Assembly (NCBI GenBank): GCA_030765525.1
Contig: JAVCCK010000035.1
Location: 1-64,000, forward strand
Direction: 5' to 3'
DNA from: Candidatus Lernaella stagnicola
Lineage (GTDB): Bacteria; Lernaellota; Lernaellaia; Lernaellales; Lernaellaceae
DNA: 64,000 nucleotides
Positions 45,570-53,279 of this stretch are shown piece after piece. Numbering within the stretch: the first letter of the stretch is position 1; every line of letters starts with the position of its first letter. The position numbers were made by a program, and so were the translations under genes. Below the pieces are notes generated by a model. That model ran no database searches. It had not been told where the DNA came from and saw only the letters and a program-made list of their open reading frames with translations.

Positions 45570-45656
45570 TCGCCTTCGGTAGCTGGGCTGTCTTCTTGCG
45601 AAGACCCCTGGCTTTGCGTCCCCACCTCGCGGCGGGTTTGCCCTTTCGAGCGGCGG
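45567..45656 (-). promoter_or_regulatory. Cyclic-di-GMP-I (GEMM-I) riboswitch aptamer 1
   Basis: Read on the minus strand it has the conserved GEMM-I core: AAAGGGCAAACC, P2 closed by a GCGA tetraloop, then GGGGACGCAAAGCC, P3 (GTCTTC-GCAA-GAAGAC) and AGCCCAGCTACCG. P1 pairs CCGCCGC (45656-45650) with GCGACGG (45573-45567), with one mismatch. The position matching G20 of the V. cholerae Vc2 aptamer is G, which favours c-di-GMP over 3',3'-cGAMP. It lies 81 nt before ATG 45485. Confidence 0.9.
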
Positions 45657-45757
45657 CTAACCGTGATTACTCGTAATGCAAAGAACAATCTCTTTCTTTA
45701 GTCTCTAATTATGTTATCGGGCGTAAATAAACCTAACTTTACTATAAAAAGAAGAAT

Positions 45758-46759
45758 TCAAAGATTGTCGTCGGAAGGGTCGGTGGTCAAATCGACGTCG
45801 CTCCCGTCACCGATCGAAAGCTCCGCACGATGCCGCTCACTCATGGTTTCGACGGCCTTCCGCGCTATTTTCGTGTGATCGGATTCCGGAGTGCCGAATC
45901 GCTCCAGGTAGGCTTTCCATGCGGCCACCGCTTCGAGGTCGCGGTCGGCTTTCTGAAGGGCGATCGCGTAATTGAACGCGGCTCTCTCATGATTCGCATC
46001 CAAGGCCAACGCCTCCTGGTATCTGGCCGCCGCATAGACGTGGTTGTTCCGGCGGGAAGCGATAAGTCCCAAATAAAACAGGGGGTTAGAGTCGTTGGGA
46101 TAGATCCGCCGCATGTCGCGGCAGTGTTTTGTGGCGGTACCCAGGGTGCCCAATTCGATGGCCTCGGCGATTTCCCGAAGGCGAGAGTCCCGATCGTGGA
46201 CCGACAAATGGCTGGCAGCGGTGAGCCGCTCGATTCCCGCTTCGGCCTCGATACGGTGCGTTCCGCCTTCATCGGCCAGGGAAACCGCCTTTTGATACCA
46301 ATGGAGCGCATCCAAGGGCCGTTGAAGCCGATCCTCGTAAATGCGCGCAATGTGAAAAGCCTGCACCGCCGGGTCGTGCGGCAAGTCGCCGGCGAGCAGT
46401 TCCTTGCGCAAACGGACAACTCGGTCGAAATTGCCGGCGGTTTCGGCCGCCTTGATTTCGTGCTTCCACAGTTCGATGTCGCGCTCGTCTGAGTTCACGT
46501 TGCGTCGGGTGCCGTATACAAAATCACCGACCTGATCTCCGTGGCGAAAAAAGATCAGAAAAACGGTCATCGAGACCGCGAAGCAAATCGGATAAATAAT
46601 GAGCGCCGTGTAACAAGGAAAGCCCGCATACACGATAAGCGCGAAGGACAACAGACTGCCGAGCAAGAGCGTAATAGCAGCCGGTCCCACAAGCGGACCG
46701 GTAACAAACGAATCGATCCAAGGCTTATCCGGCGGTGGCCTTTTTGCGCGTTTCATCAT
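45758..46759 (-). CDS. Membrane-anchored TPR protein
   Basis: 333 residues from ATG 46759; the tandem ATG at 46756 is an equal alternative, and no strong ribosome binding site is seen. Two hydrophobic helices near residues 25-75 span the membrane. The rest is helical with TPR units, the clearest being NPLFYLGLIASRRNNHVYAA and RAAFNYAIALQKADRDLEAV. The C-terminus is acidic. It is probably an assembly or scaffold protein of the envelope. Divergent from the heptosyltransferase gene at 46871. Confidence 0.8.
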   Translation of the reverse strand: MMKRAKRPPPDKPWIDSFVTGPLVGPAAITLLLGSLLSFALIVYAGFPCYTALIIYPICFAVSMTVFLIFFRHGDQVGDFVYGTRRNVNSDERDIELWKHEIKAAETAGNFDRVVRLRKELLAGDLPHDPAVQAFHIARIYEDRLQRPLDALHWYQKAVSLADEGGTHRIEAEAGIERLTAASHLSVHDRDSRLREIAEAIELGTLGTATKHCRDMRRIYPNDSNPLFYLGLIASRRNNHVYAAARYQEALALDANHERAAFNYAIALQKADRDLEAVAAWKAYLERFGTPESDHTKIARKAVETMSERHRAELSIGDGSDVDLTTDPSDDNL

Positions 46760-46870
46760 CTTATTTATAGAATAAGCGTTGCGCGACGGCAACGATAAAC
46801 CGAGTTCGCCGCGCTTGCCGGTCCGGGCGGCGCCGCATACGATAGGGACCAAACAAAGGACATTTTTCCC

Positions 46871-47893
46871 GTGGCTGATCCGAAACGGATTCTCATCGTG
46901 AAGCTCGGGGCGGTGGGGGATTGCCTGCACACGCTTGTGGCGGCGCGTGCGCTACGCGAGCACTTTCCTGACGCGACGCTGGGTTGGGTGGTCGAGACGA
47001 AGAGCCAGGAAGTCGTCTCGGGGCATCCGCTGCTGGATCACGTGCACATTTGGCGGCGCAAAGAAAGCTCTGCGGAACTCAAGCGGGGCCACGCGATCAA
47101 GGCGTGGCGGCCGCTGCGCGAAACGGTGGCGGAGATCCGGCAGGTTGGCTACGACGTGGCGATCGATTTTCAGAACCTAATCAAATCCGGCTATTTCACC
47201 TGGAAGTCCGGCGCACCGATACGCATCGGGTTTCGTCGCCTGCGCGAAGGGAATCTGCTGTTCACCAACACGCGCGTTCCGGTGCTGCCGGAGAGCCACC
47301 ACATGGTCCGACGCTACTTGGGGTTGTTACGGCCGTTGGGCGTTGTGGTAGAGGGAACGCCTCCGGCGGAGCCGATCCATATTCCGGAGGATAAGAAGGC
47401 TCAGGTCGACGATTTTTTCGGCCGTGAAAATCTACGCGGCCCGATCGTGGCGATCAATCCCGCAGCGAGCTTGAAGAAAAAGCTGTGGCCGCCCGAGCGC
47501 TATGCCGAAGTGGCCGACCGACTCGTCGAGAGCCACCGGGTTACGCCGCTGATCACCTGGGGGCCGGGCGAAGAGCCTCTTGTGGAGGCGGTCCAGCGGT
47601 ATATGAAACACGCGCCGCTTGTCGCGCCGCCGACGACGATCAAGGAATTGGCGTATTTGTTCTCGCGGTGCCGCATGTATCTAGGTAATGATTCCGGACC
47701 GATGCATTTGGCCGCGGCGATGGGCTGCGCGGTCGTCGGGCTGTTCGGCCCGACCGATCCGAAGCGCGTGGCGCCCTGGACGGATCAGGCGCGTTGTGTC
47801 GAGCCGCTGGAACCTTTCAGCAAGCATCGGCCAGTGGACGGCGTGATGGTCGAGCAGGTCGTGCGCGCCGCGGTCGAGCTTTTGGAGTCGTGA
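46871..47893 (+). CDS. Glycosyltransferase family 9, heptosyltransferase-like
   Basis: 340 residues from GTG 46871. GT9 pattern: ILIVKLGAVGDCLHTL, VAINPAASLKKKLWPPERY (acceptor/nucleotide site), and MYLGNDSGPMHLAAAMGC. Closest in style to heptosyltransferase I (WaaC) and related GT9 enzymes. It starts a plus-strand run of envelope genes and is joined by TGATG to a GT4 gene. Confidence 0.88.
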   Translation: MADPKRILIVKLGAVGDCLHTLVAARALREHFPDATLGWVVETKSQEVVSGHPLLDHVHIWRRKESSAELKRGHAIKAWRPLRETVAEIRQVGYDVAIDFQNLIKSGYFTWKSGAPIRIGFRRLREGNLLFTNTRVPVLPESHHMVRRYLGLLRPLGVVVEGTPPAEPIHIPEDKKAQVDDFFGRENLRGPIVAINPAASLKKKLWPPERYAEVADRLVESHRVTPLITWGPGEEPLVEAVQRYMKHAPLVAPPTTIKELAYLFSRCRMYLGNDSGPMHLAAAMGCAVVGLFGPTDPKRVAPWTDQARCVEPLEPFSKHRPVDGVMVEQVVRAAVELLES

Positions 47894-49005
47894 TGCATGT
47901 GCTGATTCTGCTTGCGCAACGGCATTGGACGGGAGCGGCCGAGCCCGTGCTACAAATTGCGCGAGGGTTGGCCGGGCGCGGGCATCGGGTCACATTCGTT
48001 TACACGCGTCGGCCGCTGGGGCATTTGGCGGGGTACGTAAATCCTGACTTGCTGCAGGTCCTCCCGGATGTCCATTTGCGACGAAAAGGATTCTTCCCTT
48101 TTTCGATCCTGCACGACTACCGGCGTTTACGCAGCTTTGTCACGGCAGAGAACGTGGACATCGTTTTCTGCCACCACACGCACGACCATTGGCTGGCGCG
48201 CTTTGTCGTGCGCGGGCTGAAACGACCGCCGATTCTTGTGCGGCAAATTCACGAAAGCAGGCAATTGCGACGACGCTTCGGGTACCGGTGGTTGTATCGC
48301 GGCACCGAGATGGTGATTGTCGCGGCCCGCACGTGGAAGGAAAAACTCATCGCCGAATACGGGCTCGACACCTCACGCGTGTTCGTCCTGCCCGCCGCGG
48401 TGGACACCGAGCACTTCCACCCCGCGCAACCGGTACAAGCCATCCGCGACGAAGTGGGCGCCGAGGCCGAGGACCGACTCGTGGGCATCGTCAGCCGTAT
48501 TAAAGCGGGGCGCGGCCATGACCTGGCGTTGGCCGCCTTCGAAAAGGTGTTGGCTCAAACGCCGGCCGTGCGCTTACTGGTCGTCGGGCGCGGTGAAGGT
48601 AAAGAGGCGCTCGAGGAAAAGGTGGCATCAACGGCCTTTGCCGATCGCGTGCATTTCCTGGGTTACCGCAGCGACGATTTACCCGCGGTATACGCCGCGT
48701 TGGATGTCAGCCTGTTGCTCGGCGAGGGGTCGGATGGGTCCTGCCGCGCCGCGCTGGAAGCTATGGCGTGCGGCACGCCGGTGGTTGCGCTGCCCGTCGG
48801 CACGCTGAGCGAGTCGATTCAAGACGGCGAATCGGGCGTGTTCGTGCAACATGATCCGGACGACGTGGCGGCGGCGATCCTGGAAGTCCTGGCGGTGCCC
48901 TTCATGAGCGAACGGGCGCGCGGCCACGCCGAACGCGAATTGGCCGTGGAGCAACGCGTCGAACGTGTCGAGACGCTTTTCCGGCGTTTGGCGGACGTGC
49001 GATGA
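47893..49005 (+). CDS. Glycosyltransferase family 4
   Basis: 370 residues from ATG 47893. GT-B fold. The N-terminal domain starts HVLILLAQRHWTGAAEPVLQ. In the C-terminal domain VGIVSRIKAGRGHDLALAAF is followed by the GT4 donor-binding signature SDGSCRAALEAMACGTPVVA. It probably adds a sugar to the LPS core or O-chain. Its stop overlaps waaL-like by ATGA. Confidence 0.9.
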   Translation: MHVLILLAQRHWTGAAEPVLQIARGLAGRGHRVTFVYTRRPLGHLAGYVNPDLLQVLPDVHLRRKGFFPFSILHDYRRLRSFVTAENVDIVFCHHTHDHWLARFVVRGLKRPPILVRQIHESRQLRRRFGYRWLYRGTEMVIVAARTWKEKLIAEYGLDTSRVFVLPAAVDTEHFHPAQPVQAIRDEVGAEAEDRLVGIVSRIKAGRGHDLALAAFEKVLAQTPAVRLLVVGRGEGKEALEEKVASTAFADRVHFLGYRSDDLPAVYAALDVSLLLGEGSDGSCRAALEAMACGTPVVALPVGTLSESIQDGESGVFVQHDPDDVAAAILEVLAVPFMSERARGHAERELAVEQRVERVETLFRRLADVR

Positions 49006-50246
49006 ACCGGTCGGAACGTTGGGCCGGGCAAATCGACACCGCGTTGCCGTGGTTTCTGTATGTCTTCGCATTCTTCCTGCCGTTTTCGATCAGCGGTAGC
49101 CAGGCGGTCTTGGCCGTTTTGGTGTTGGCCGTTTTCGCTCGGGCCGTCTTGCGTCGCCGCTTGGGATTTCGGCCGGGACCGGTGGGATGGGTGATCGTCG
49201 CGATGGTCGCCTGGGCCGTGCTTGCCGCTCCGTTTTCGCTCCACCCTGAAGGCGCGGCGTCACGATTGGCGAAATACTGGATTTGGCTGAGCTACTTCGT
49301 GGTGCTGGCGGCCTTGCCGTCCCGCGAGGTGTTGGTTCGCGCGTGGAAAGTGCTCGCGGCGACCGGCGGTGTCGTCGCGCTGTACGGCATCGCGCAGCAC
49401 CTAGTCGGCAACGCTGTTCTGCTTCCCTTTATGCCGCCGGAGCAATTGCCGGTGACGACGACCGGCGCCGTGCAGGCGGTCGGCTTGTTCGATCACCACT
49501 TGACCTACGGAAACAGCCTGGCGCTGACACTCTTGCTCGCGGCGGGGTTGATAGCGGCGGGCCGGGTTTGGCGCGACCGAATTTGGTTGGCGTGCTGCCT
49601 CGGCACGATGTCGATGGCCTTGTTGTGGAGCTATGCTCGTTCGGCTTGGGTGGGCCTGTTGGCCGGGCTGATCGCCTTCGGCGCGGCACTCGGTCGTCGC
49701 GTTCTGGCGGCCGTCATCGCGGGGGCGTTCGTCGTGGTTGGCGTCGCGTATTTTGCCAGCCCGGGCCTGGCCGATCGCCTGGAGAGGGTCGTGCGCGTCG
49801 ACAAGAACCTCGAGCGTATCTACACCTGGAAAACGACCGTGGATATGATCGCCGACCACCCCGTTTTCGGCATCGGGCCCGGCGCTTATCGGCAGATGAC
49901 CCAGACCTACCGTGAAGGCTATAACATCCATTGGACGGCGACGAGTCACGCCCACAACAGCTACCTTCATTTCGCGGCGGAATCAGGTGTTGTGGCCGGA
50001 TTGTTGTTCGCGCTTATGATCGGACTGGCCATTGGCGTTGGCGCCCGGCGTCGGTCTGATGTAAAACAAGCGGAGAAGGGCGACCGGCTTTTGGCCGGCG
50101 CGCTGGCGGCGTGTGTTTGTTTTGCGGCCGCCAGCGCGTTGCAGCACAACGCCGGGGATGCCGAAGTGTGCATGCTGTATCAATTCGCGGTGGCGAGTGC
50201 GGTTTTTCTGGCCCGCGACGCCGCCAGGGATGAAGGCAACCGATGA
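49002..50246 (+). CDS. O-antigen ligase-family membrane protein (WaaL-like)
   Basis: 414 residues with about 10-12 membrane helices. The long periplasmic loop contains the Wzy_C-type segment around GPGAYRQMTQTYREGY and SHAHNSYLHFAAESG, where the Arg and His are the usual ligase residues. The family joins undecaprenyl-linked O-antigen to lipid A-core. A polymerase (Wzy) role is less likely in this core-gene setting. Confidence 0.88.
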   Translation: MNRSERWAGQIDTALPWFLYVFAFFLPFSISGSQAVLAVLVLAVFARAVLRRRLGFRPGPVGWVIVAMVAWAVLAAPFSLHPEGAASRLAKYWIWLSYFVVLAALPSREVLVRAWKVLAATGGVVALYGIAQHLVGNAVLLPFMPPEQLPVTTTGAVQAVGLFDHHLTYGNSLALTLLLAAGLIAAGRVWRDRIWLACCLGTMSMALLWSYARSAWVGLLAGLIAFGAALGRRVLAAVIAGAFVVVGVAYFASPGLADRLERVVRVDKNLERIYTWKTTVDMIADHPVFGIGPGAYRQMTQTYREGYNIHWTATSHAHNSYLHFAAESGVVAGLLFALMIGLAIGVGARRRSDVKQAEKGDRLLAGALAACVCFAAASALQHNAGDAEVCMLYQFAVASAVFLARDAARDEGNR

Positions 50247-51247
50247 CACTGACCGAACGGAAAAAGCACCTCCAACAAATCGTCAAACGCTTCGGCGACG
50301 CACGCGTGCTGGTCATCGGCGACGTGATGGCCGACCAATATGTCTGGGGCGACGTCGAGCGAATCAGCCCCGAGGCGCCGGTGCCGGTCGTGCGCGTCAA
50401 ACGCGTGGGGCATATGTTGGGCGGCGCGGCGAACGTCGCCGACAACTTGCGCAAACTCGGCGTACGCGTCAGCTTGTGTGGCGTCATCGGCAACGACGAA
50501 ACAGGCGCCAAAGTGCGCGATATGCTCGCCGGCGTGGAGATCGAGCGCGGCCTGCTGGTCAGCAAAGAGCGCGACACAACGGTCAAGATGCGGGTGGTCG
50601 CGCACAATCAGCAAGTCGTGCGGATCGACACGGAGAATCCGGAGACCATCGGCGGACGGTACCGCAAGCGGATCGTGGAGGCGTTTAAGGCGATGATGCC
50701 GGAGCTCGACGCCGTCATCGTTAGCGATTACGGCAAGGGTGTTATCGACAAGAACCTGCTCGATGAACTTCGCAAGGCGGCGCGCAAATACGGCGTGCGG
50801 GTGGCCGTCGATCCCAAGATTCGCAACATGGCGCACTACCGTGCTTTCACGACAATGACGCCGAACCACCACGAAACCGGCGAAGCGTTGGGCATCAAGC
50901 TGACCAACGTCGACAAGGAAATCCATGCCGCTGGGCGGCGCCTGCGCCGTAAGTTGCGTCTGGAAAGTTTGGTCGTCACTCGTGGTGAAGAAGGCATGAG
51001 CCTCTTTTTCGGCGACGATAAAATCATCGACATCCCCACGATGGCCCGCGAGGTCTACGACGTTACCGGTGCGGGCGATACCGTGATCGCGACATTGACC
51101 TGCGCGCTGGCAGTCGGTGCGAATTTGCACGACGCCGCGCTGATCGCCAATTTCGCCGCCGGGTTGGTCATCGCCGAGGTCGGCGCCGCCAGTGTTAGCG
51201 GTAAGCAACTGCAGGCGGCCATTCGAACCGCGAAGGGCCTTACATGA
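50243..51247 (+). CDS. rfaE1: D-glycero-beta-D-manno-heptose 7-phosphate kinase (paralogue 2, canonical)
   Basis: 334 residues, ATGA overlap with the O-antigen ligase gene. Strong RfaE1 pattern: VIGDVMADQYVWGDVERISPE (read in two parts), LGGAANVADNLRKLG, and the PfkB active site DVTGAGDTVIAT. Compared with the copy at 38581 it keeps ERISPEAPVPVVRV, the classic heptose kinase block. It phosphorylates heptose 7-phosphate at C1. No adenylyltransferase is adjacent, so it must rely on the one at 39585. Confidence 0.9.
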   Translation: MTLTERKKHLQQIVKRFGDARVLVIGDVMADQYVWGDVERISPEAPVPVVRVKRVGHMLGGAANVADNLRKLGVRVSLCGVIGNDETGAKVRDMLAGVEIERGLLVSKERDTTVKMRVVAHNQQVVRIDTENPETIGGRYRKRIVEAFKAMMPELDAVIVSDYGKGVIDKNLLDELRKAARKYGVRVAVDPKIRNMAHYRAFTTMTPNHHETGEALGIKLTNVDKEIHAAGRRLRRKLRLESLVVTRGEEGMSLFFGDDKIIDIPTMAREVYDVTGAGDTVIATLTCALAVGANLHDAALIANFAAGLVIAEVGAASVSGKQLQAAIRTAKGLT

Positions 51248-51798
51248 GCAAACCGCACGAAATGGGACCGGTCATGTTGGTGATCGGGTTGCTCTTTCGC
51301 CCTGATTGCGACTATGCGGCGTTGAAAGCGCGGCTGGAGAACGAATTCGGGCCGATGCAGGATCAATCGGCGGTGATCGACTTCAACTTTTCGGATTACT
51401 ACGACAAGGAAATGGGGCCGGGATTGAAACGCCGGCTCGTTTCTTTTGCACGGCTCATCGATGCGAGCGAAATTGCCTCGATCAAGCTCCGCACCAACGC
51501 CGTCGAAGACGAATGGGCGGACGCGGCGGGGCGCACTGTCAACTTGGACCCCGGGTACCTGTGCTCACACAATTTCGTCTTGGCGACGGGCAAAGGCTTC
51601 GCGCACCGCCCGTATCTGCGGGACGGGATCTACGCCGACCTGACGCTTTTCTGGCAGGACGGGGCCTGGCGCGAATTACCTTGGACCTACGCCGATTACC
51701 GCGACGATGTGTTGCAGAGAGCCTTAGCCGATTGGCGTGAAATCTACCGCGGCATCCTACAGGAGCAGCGCGGAAGGGGAGAGACTGCTGATGATTAA
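51244..51798 (+). CDS. DUF4416-family protein
   Basis: 184 residues, ATGA overlap with the kinase gene. The pattern NFSDYYDKEMG, RTVNLDPGYL and DGIYADLTLFWQDG matches DUF4416, found mainly in deltaproteobacteria and often near yicC or gmk. No known activity. Cytoplasmic, no signal peptide. Confidence 0.88.
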   Translation: MSKPHEMGPVMLVIGLLFRPDCDYAALKARLENEFGPMQDQSAVIDFNFSDYYDKEMGPGLKRRLVSFARLIDASEIASIKLRTNAVEDEWADAAGRTVNLDPGYLCSHNFVLATGKGFAHRPYLRDGIYADLTLFWQDGAWRELPWTYADYRDDVLQRALADWREIYRGILQEQRGRGETADD

Positions 51799-52669
51799 TT
51801 CGATGACCGGCTTCGGCCGCGGGGAGTCTGCCGCACAAACGTGTCGCGTGCAGGTCGATATCCGCTGCGTCAACCACCGGTATCTGGACATTCAACTTCG
51901 CTTGCCGCGGGCGTTGTACCCGCTGGAAGTGGAGCTGCGCGACTGGATCAAAAAGGCGTTTCGGCGCGGACGGATGGAAGTGGCGGTGATCTACGAACGC
52001 CTGAGTCACGACGCCGGCAAAATCCGTGTCGACCCCGCTCTGGCGACGGGATACAAGCAAGCCATGGACGAGTTAGCCAGTCGCCTCGATTACGAGAACG
52101 CCGCGCCCTTCGAGTTGATCGTCCGGCAACCCGGCGTGTTGGAATTCGGCGAGGAACACGAGGACGCCGAAACGGTGCGCCCGGTTCTGCAGAGCGCGTT
52201 CAACGAGGCCGCCGCTGCGGCCCGCGGTATGCGCGAAAGGGAAGGCGAACGGCTGGCCGGCGATCTGCAGGAAACTCTTGGTCGCCTCGCGGCTCTGCGC
52301 GAGGAACTCGTGGTCGTGATACCGCCGACACAACAGGAACTTGCGGACCGTTACCGTGAAAAAGCCAAGCAGGCGGCGGGCGAATATGGCTTGGAGGAAA
52401 CGCGCCTCCACCAAGAAGTGGCGATGTGGTTGGGCAAACTGGATGTCAACGAGGAAGTCGTCCGTCTCAACAGCCATATCGAGCAGGCCCGCGAGATGAT
52501 CGATAGCGCGGAAAGCGTCGGCCGGCGGCTGGATTTTCTGGCACAAGAAATGCACCGTGAAGTGACTACGTTGGGTAACAAGGTGCAGGGGCTGGCAGTC
52601 GGTCGCCTCGTGTTGGAAGGGAAAGCGGAAGTCGAAAAGTTTCGGGAGCAAGTGCAGAATGTCGAGTGA
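51791..52669 (+). CDS. YicC-family endoribonuclease
   Basis: 292 residues from ATG 51791, overlapping DUF4416 by 8 nt. Starts MINSMTGFGRGES, the universal YicC N-terminus, and ends with the DUF1732 block REVTTLGNKVQ. A long helical middle is typical. E. coli YicC takes part in small-RNA turnover as an endoribonuclease. The adjacent gmk is the usual neighbour. Confidence 0.94.
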   Translation: MINSMTGFGRGESAAQTCRVQVDIRCVNHRYLDIQLRLPRALYPLEVELRDWIKKAFRRGRMEVAVIYERLSHDAGKIRVDPALATGYKQAMDELASRLDYENAAPFELIVRQPGVLEFGEEHEDAETVRPVLQSAFNEAAAAARGMREREGERLAGDLQETLGRLAALREELVVVIPPTQQELADRYREKAKQAAGEYGLEETRLHQEVAMWLGKLDVNEEVVRLNSHIEQAREMIDSAESVGRRLDFLAQEMHREVTTLGNKVQGLAVGRLVLEGKAEVEKFREQVQNVE

Positions 52670-53279
52670 GAAGCGACAAGGTAATTTGATCGTGGTCGTC
52701 GCGCCCAGCGGCGGCGGTAAAACGACGTTGTGTCACGCGGTTATCGACCGCCTGCCGGGAATCCGTTTCTCGGTGAGTCATACAACGCGACCGGCGCGCG
52801 GCGATGAAGTGGACGGTGTGGCGTATCACTTTGTCGACCGCGATGAATTTCAACGCATGATCGACCGCGAAGCGCTGGTCGAGTGGGCTCAAATTCACGG
52901 GCATTATTACGGCACCAGCCACACCGAAATCGAAAACGCCCGCCGAAACGGCGAAGACATCTTTCTAGATATTGAAGGCCAGGGCGCCATGCAGATCCGC
53001 GCCCGCTACCCGGATGCGGTATTGGTTTATATTCTGCCGCCGAGCATGGAAGTGTTGCGCGAGCGTTTGCGAGCGCGCGGCACAGACTCGGAAGATGAAG
53101 TGGAACGGCGCTGCGAGAATGCACGCCGGGAAATCGAATTCATCCACGACTTCGACTATGTAATCATCAACGACGAGCTTGAAGCAGCAGTGACGACGCT
53201 GGAGGCCATAGTTCGCGCCGGCCGCCAGCGACGGGAGAATATGCGCGATGCAATCGCTCGATACCTTACTACCCCGTAA
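52659..53279 (+). CDS. gmk: Guanylate kinase
   Basis: 206 residues, overlapping yicC by 11 nt. P-loop APSGGGKTT, GMP-binding SVSHTTRPARGDEVDG, YGTSHTEIENA and LDIEGQGAMQIR are all present. It phosphorylates GMP to GDP. In many deltaproteobacteria rpoZ follows gmk; here the spoT start lies inside the gmk 3' end and no rpoZ is present between them. Confidence 0.96.
   Translation: MSSEKRQGNLIVVVAPSGGGKTTLCHAVIDRLPGIRFSVSHTTRPARGDEVDGVAYHFVDRDEFQRMIDREALVEWAQIHGHYYGTSHTEIENARRNGEDIFLDIEGQGAMQIRARYPDAVLVYILPPSMEVLRERLRARGTDSEDEVERRCENARREIEFIHDFDYVIINDELEAAVTTLEAIVRAGRQRRENMRDAIARYLTTP

Noticed and set aside
45567-45656. 3',3'-cGAMP (GEMM-Ib) specificity for riboswitch 1
   Set aside because: The base matching Vc2 position 20 is G; cGAMP-sensing members usually have A there. 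Not excluded without binding data.
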